DNA from: Paractinoplanes polyasparticus
GTDB lineage: Bacteria; Actinomycetota; Actinomycetes; Mycobacteriales; Micromonosporaceae
Assembly: GCF_019710575.1 (NCBI RefSeq)
Contig: NZ_JAHWFK010000061.1
Coordinates: 27,987 to 91,986, forward strand
Reading direction: 5' to 3'
DNA length: 64,000 nucleotides
In this document: positions 63,539 through 64,000 of the stretch, piece by piece
How positions within the stretch are numbered: the first letter of the stretch is position 1
Layout: every line of letters starts with the position of its first letter
Translations under genes and position numbers: made by a program
The notes under the pieces: model-generated
What the model was told of the DNA's origin: nothing
What the model saw: the letters and a program-made list of their open reading frames with translations, nothing else
The model's database searches: none

Positions 63539-64000
63539 AGCGCTCCGAGCACTCACAGTGGCGGGACAGCCAAGTATGACATCGGCTGTGACATGGCCAA
63601 ACCCCAGCACATGCCCTAGTAGAGCTACCACACCGATCAACCCACCCGAATATCCTCGCGGCCGCCTTCCGGTCGCAGCCGGCCCGGCCGCGCGGTGGCG
63701 GATGTAGGACGGGTTCGGCCCCGTGATGGCGGTGGCGGGCTCGGGTGAGTTGCGTAGGGGCGGCGCGTTTGCGCGGCGGCGGTTCGGGTGGGTTGCGCGG
63801 CGGTGGGTGTGGGCGCGGGTCGGCTGTGTCGCGTCGGTGCGCGGTGGCGGGTGGGCGGTTTTGGCTGGTTGCCGTGGCGGTGGGTGTGGGGCCGGGTTGG
63901 CTGTGCCGTGTCGGTGTGGGTTGGGTGAGTTCCCCCCGCTTTCGTGGAGCTTCTCAAACATGATCGACTGATCATGGGGAGGAAGCATTTGTGGCTGCAC
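63539..64000. other. Intergenic region with GT-rich repeats
   Basis: No supported gene. Contains operator-like half-sites TGACATCG (63577-63584) and TGACAT (63589-63594) upstream of the LacI gene, a GT-rich stretch in which a 40-base sequence at 63800-63839 recurs with differences at 63877-63916, and the palindrome listed next. At the very end, GGGAGG is followed by GTG at 63991, which could open a rightward gene whose body is outside the window. Confidence 0.6.
63959..63976. repeat. Perfect inverted repeat CATGATC/GATCATG
   Basis: Seven-base arms around GACT. It is too AT-rich and short to be a terminator here and looks like a regulator binding site upstream of whatever begins at the right edge of the window. 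Confidence 0.7.

Overview
The window is dense, very GC-rich DNA from an actinomycete. A Micromonosporaceae member such as Actinoplanes fits best: F420-type oxidoreductases, an aerobic cobalamin pathway, secreted glycan-active enzymes with LacI regulators, paired NarL-type two-component systems and many leaderless-looking starts. The genus is an inference; no rRNA, tRNA, phage, transposon, plasmid or CRISPR was seen, so this reads as an ordinary chromosomal segment.

Layout. 1-6.4 kb: cobalamin genes, cobI(J)-cobH-cobG leftward and cobN rightward, with a B12 riboswitch before cobN; cobF lies apart at 32.9 kb. 6.4-13.7 kb: a histidine kinase/response regulator pair, a membrane protein and a secreted four-Cys protein, a large DUF4062/NB-ARC/TPR STAND protein, and a 58-residue protein. 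13.8-18.1 kb: a carbohydrate cluster with a secreted GH16 beta-1,3-glucanase with two discoidin-type domains, a discoidin/DUF1996 protein and a LacI repressor; the GH16 promoter is bracketed by two AGCGCT-centred palindromes. 18.1-23.2 kb: NAD(P)-binding protein, TPR protein, lipoprotein/27-residue peptide/DUF6766 operon, Hsp70-like ATPase, LLM oxidoreductase. 23.2-30.6 kb: a long leader and an oligopeptide-type ABC operon in the order permease-binding protein-permease-ATPase-ATPase, ending with a CBM6-like secreted protein and a bidirectional terminator. 30.6-33.6 kb: Hsp20, cupin, SOS-boxed dinB, cobF.

33.6-40.3 kb: two MFS exporters (the first with a possible leader-peptide attenuator), a type III PLP decarboxylase and a PAS/GGDEF/EAL protein; the last three overlap as one operon. 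40.5-43.8 kb: a secreted GH92 alpha-mannosidase behind a perfect LacI-type operator. 43.8-44.6 kb: non-coding convergent interval full of G-rich repeats. 44.6-58.8 kb: housekeeping and accessory genes, including a three-part membrane/PCD-like/VOC fusion, membrane-tethered LuxR protein, NAD synthetase, ankyrin protein, YcaQ-like glycosylase, PadR pair, a second kinase/regulator pair, hydrolase, nucleotidyltransferase and a LigD-type polymerase. 59.1-63.5 kb: sugar ABC importer (binding protein, two permeases, no ATPase) with an adjacent LacI regulator.

How it works together. Two glycan programmes are visible: beta-glucan attack (GH16, discoidin domains, LacI at 17 kb) and mannoside attack coupled to sugar uptake (GH92 and the 59-62 kb importer, which share a TGACAAC-type operator and probably the 63 kb LacI). 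Both ABC operons carry a strong hairpin directly after the binding-protein gene. At least fifteen genes have a TAnnnT hexamer 6-8 bases before the start codon and no good Shine-Dalgarno, which suggests leaderless mRNAs and settles several starts.

No wholly new system stands out. The best leads are the shared GH92/importer operator, the STAND protein, the leader-peptide/hairpin ahead of the 33.6 kb exporter, and the c-di-GMP/decarboxylase/exporter operon.
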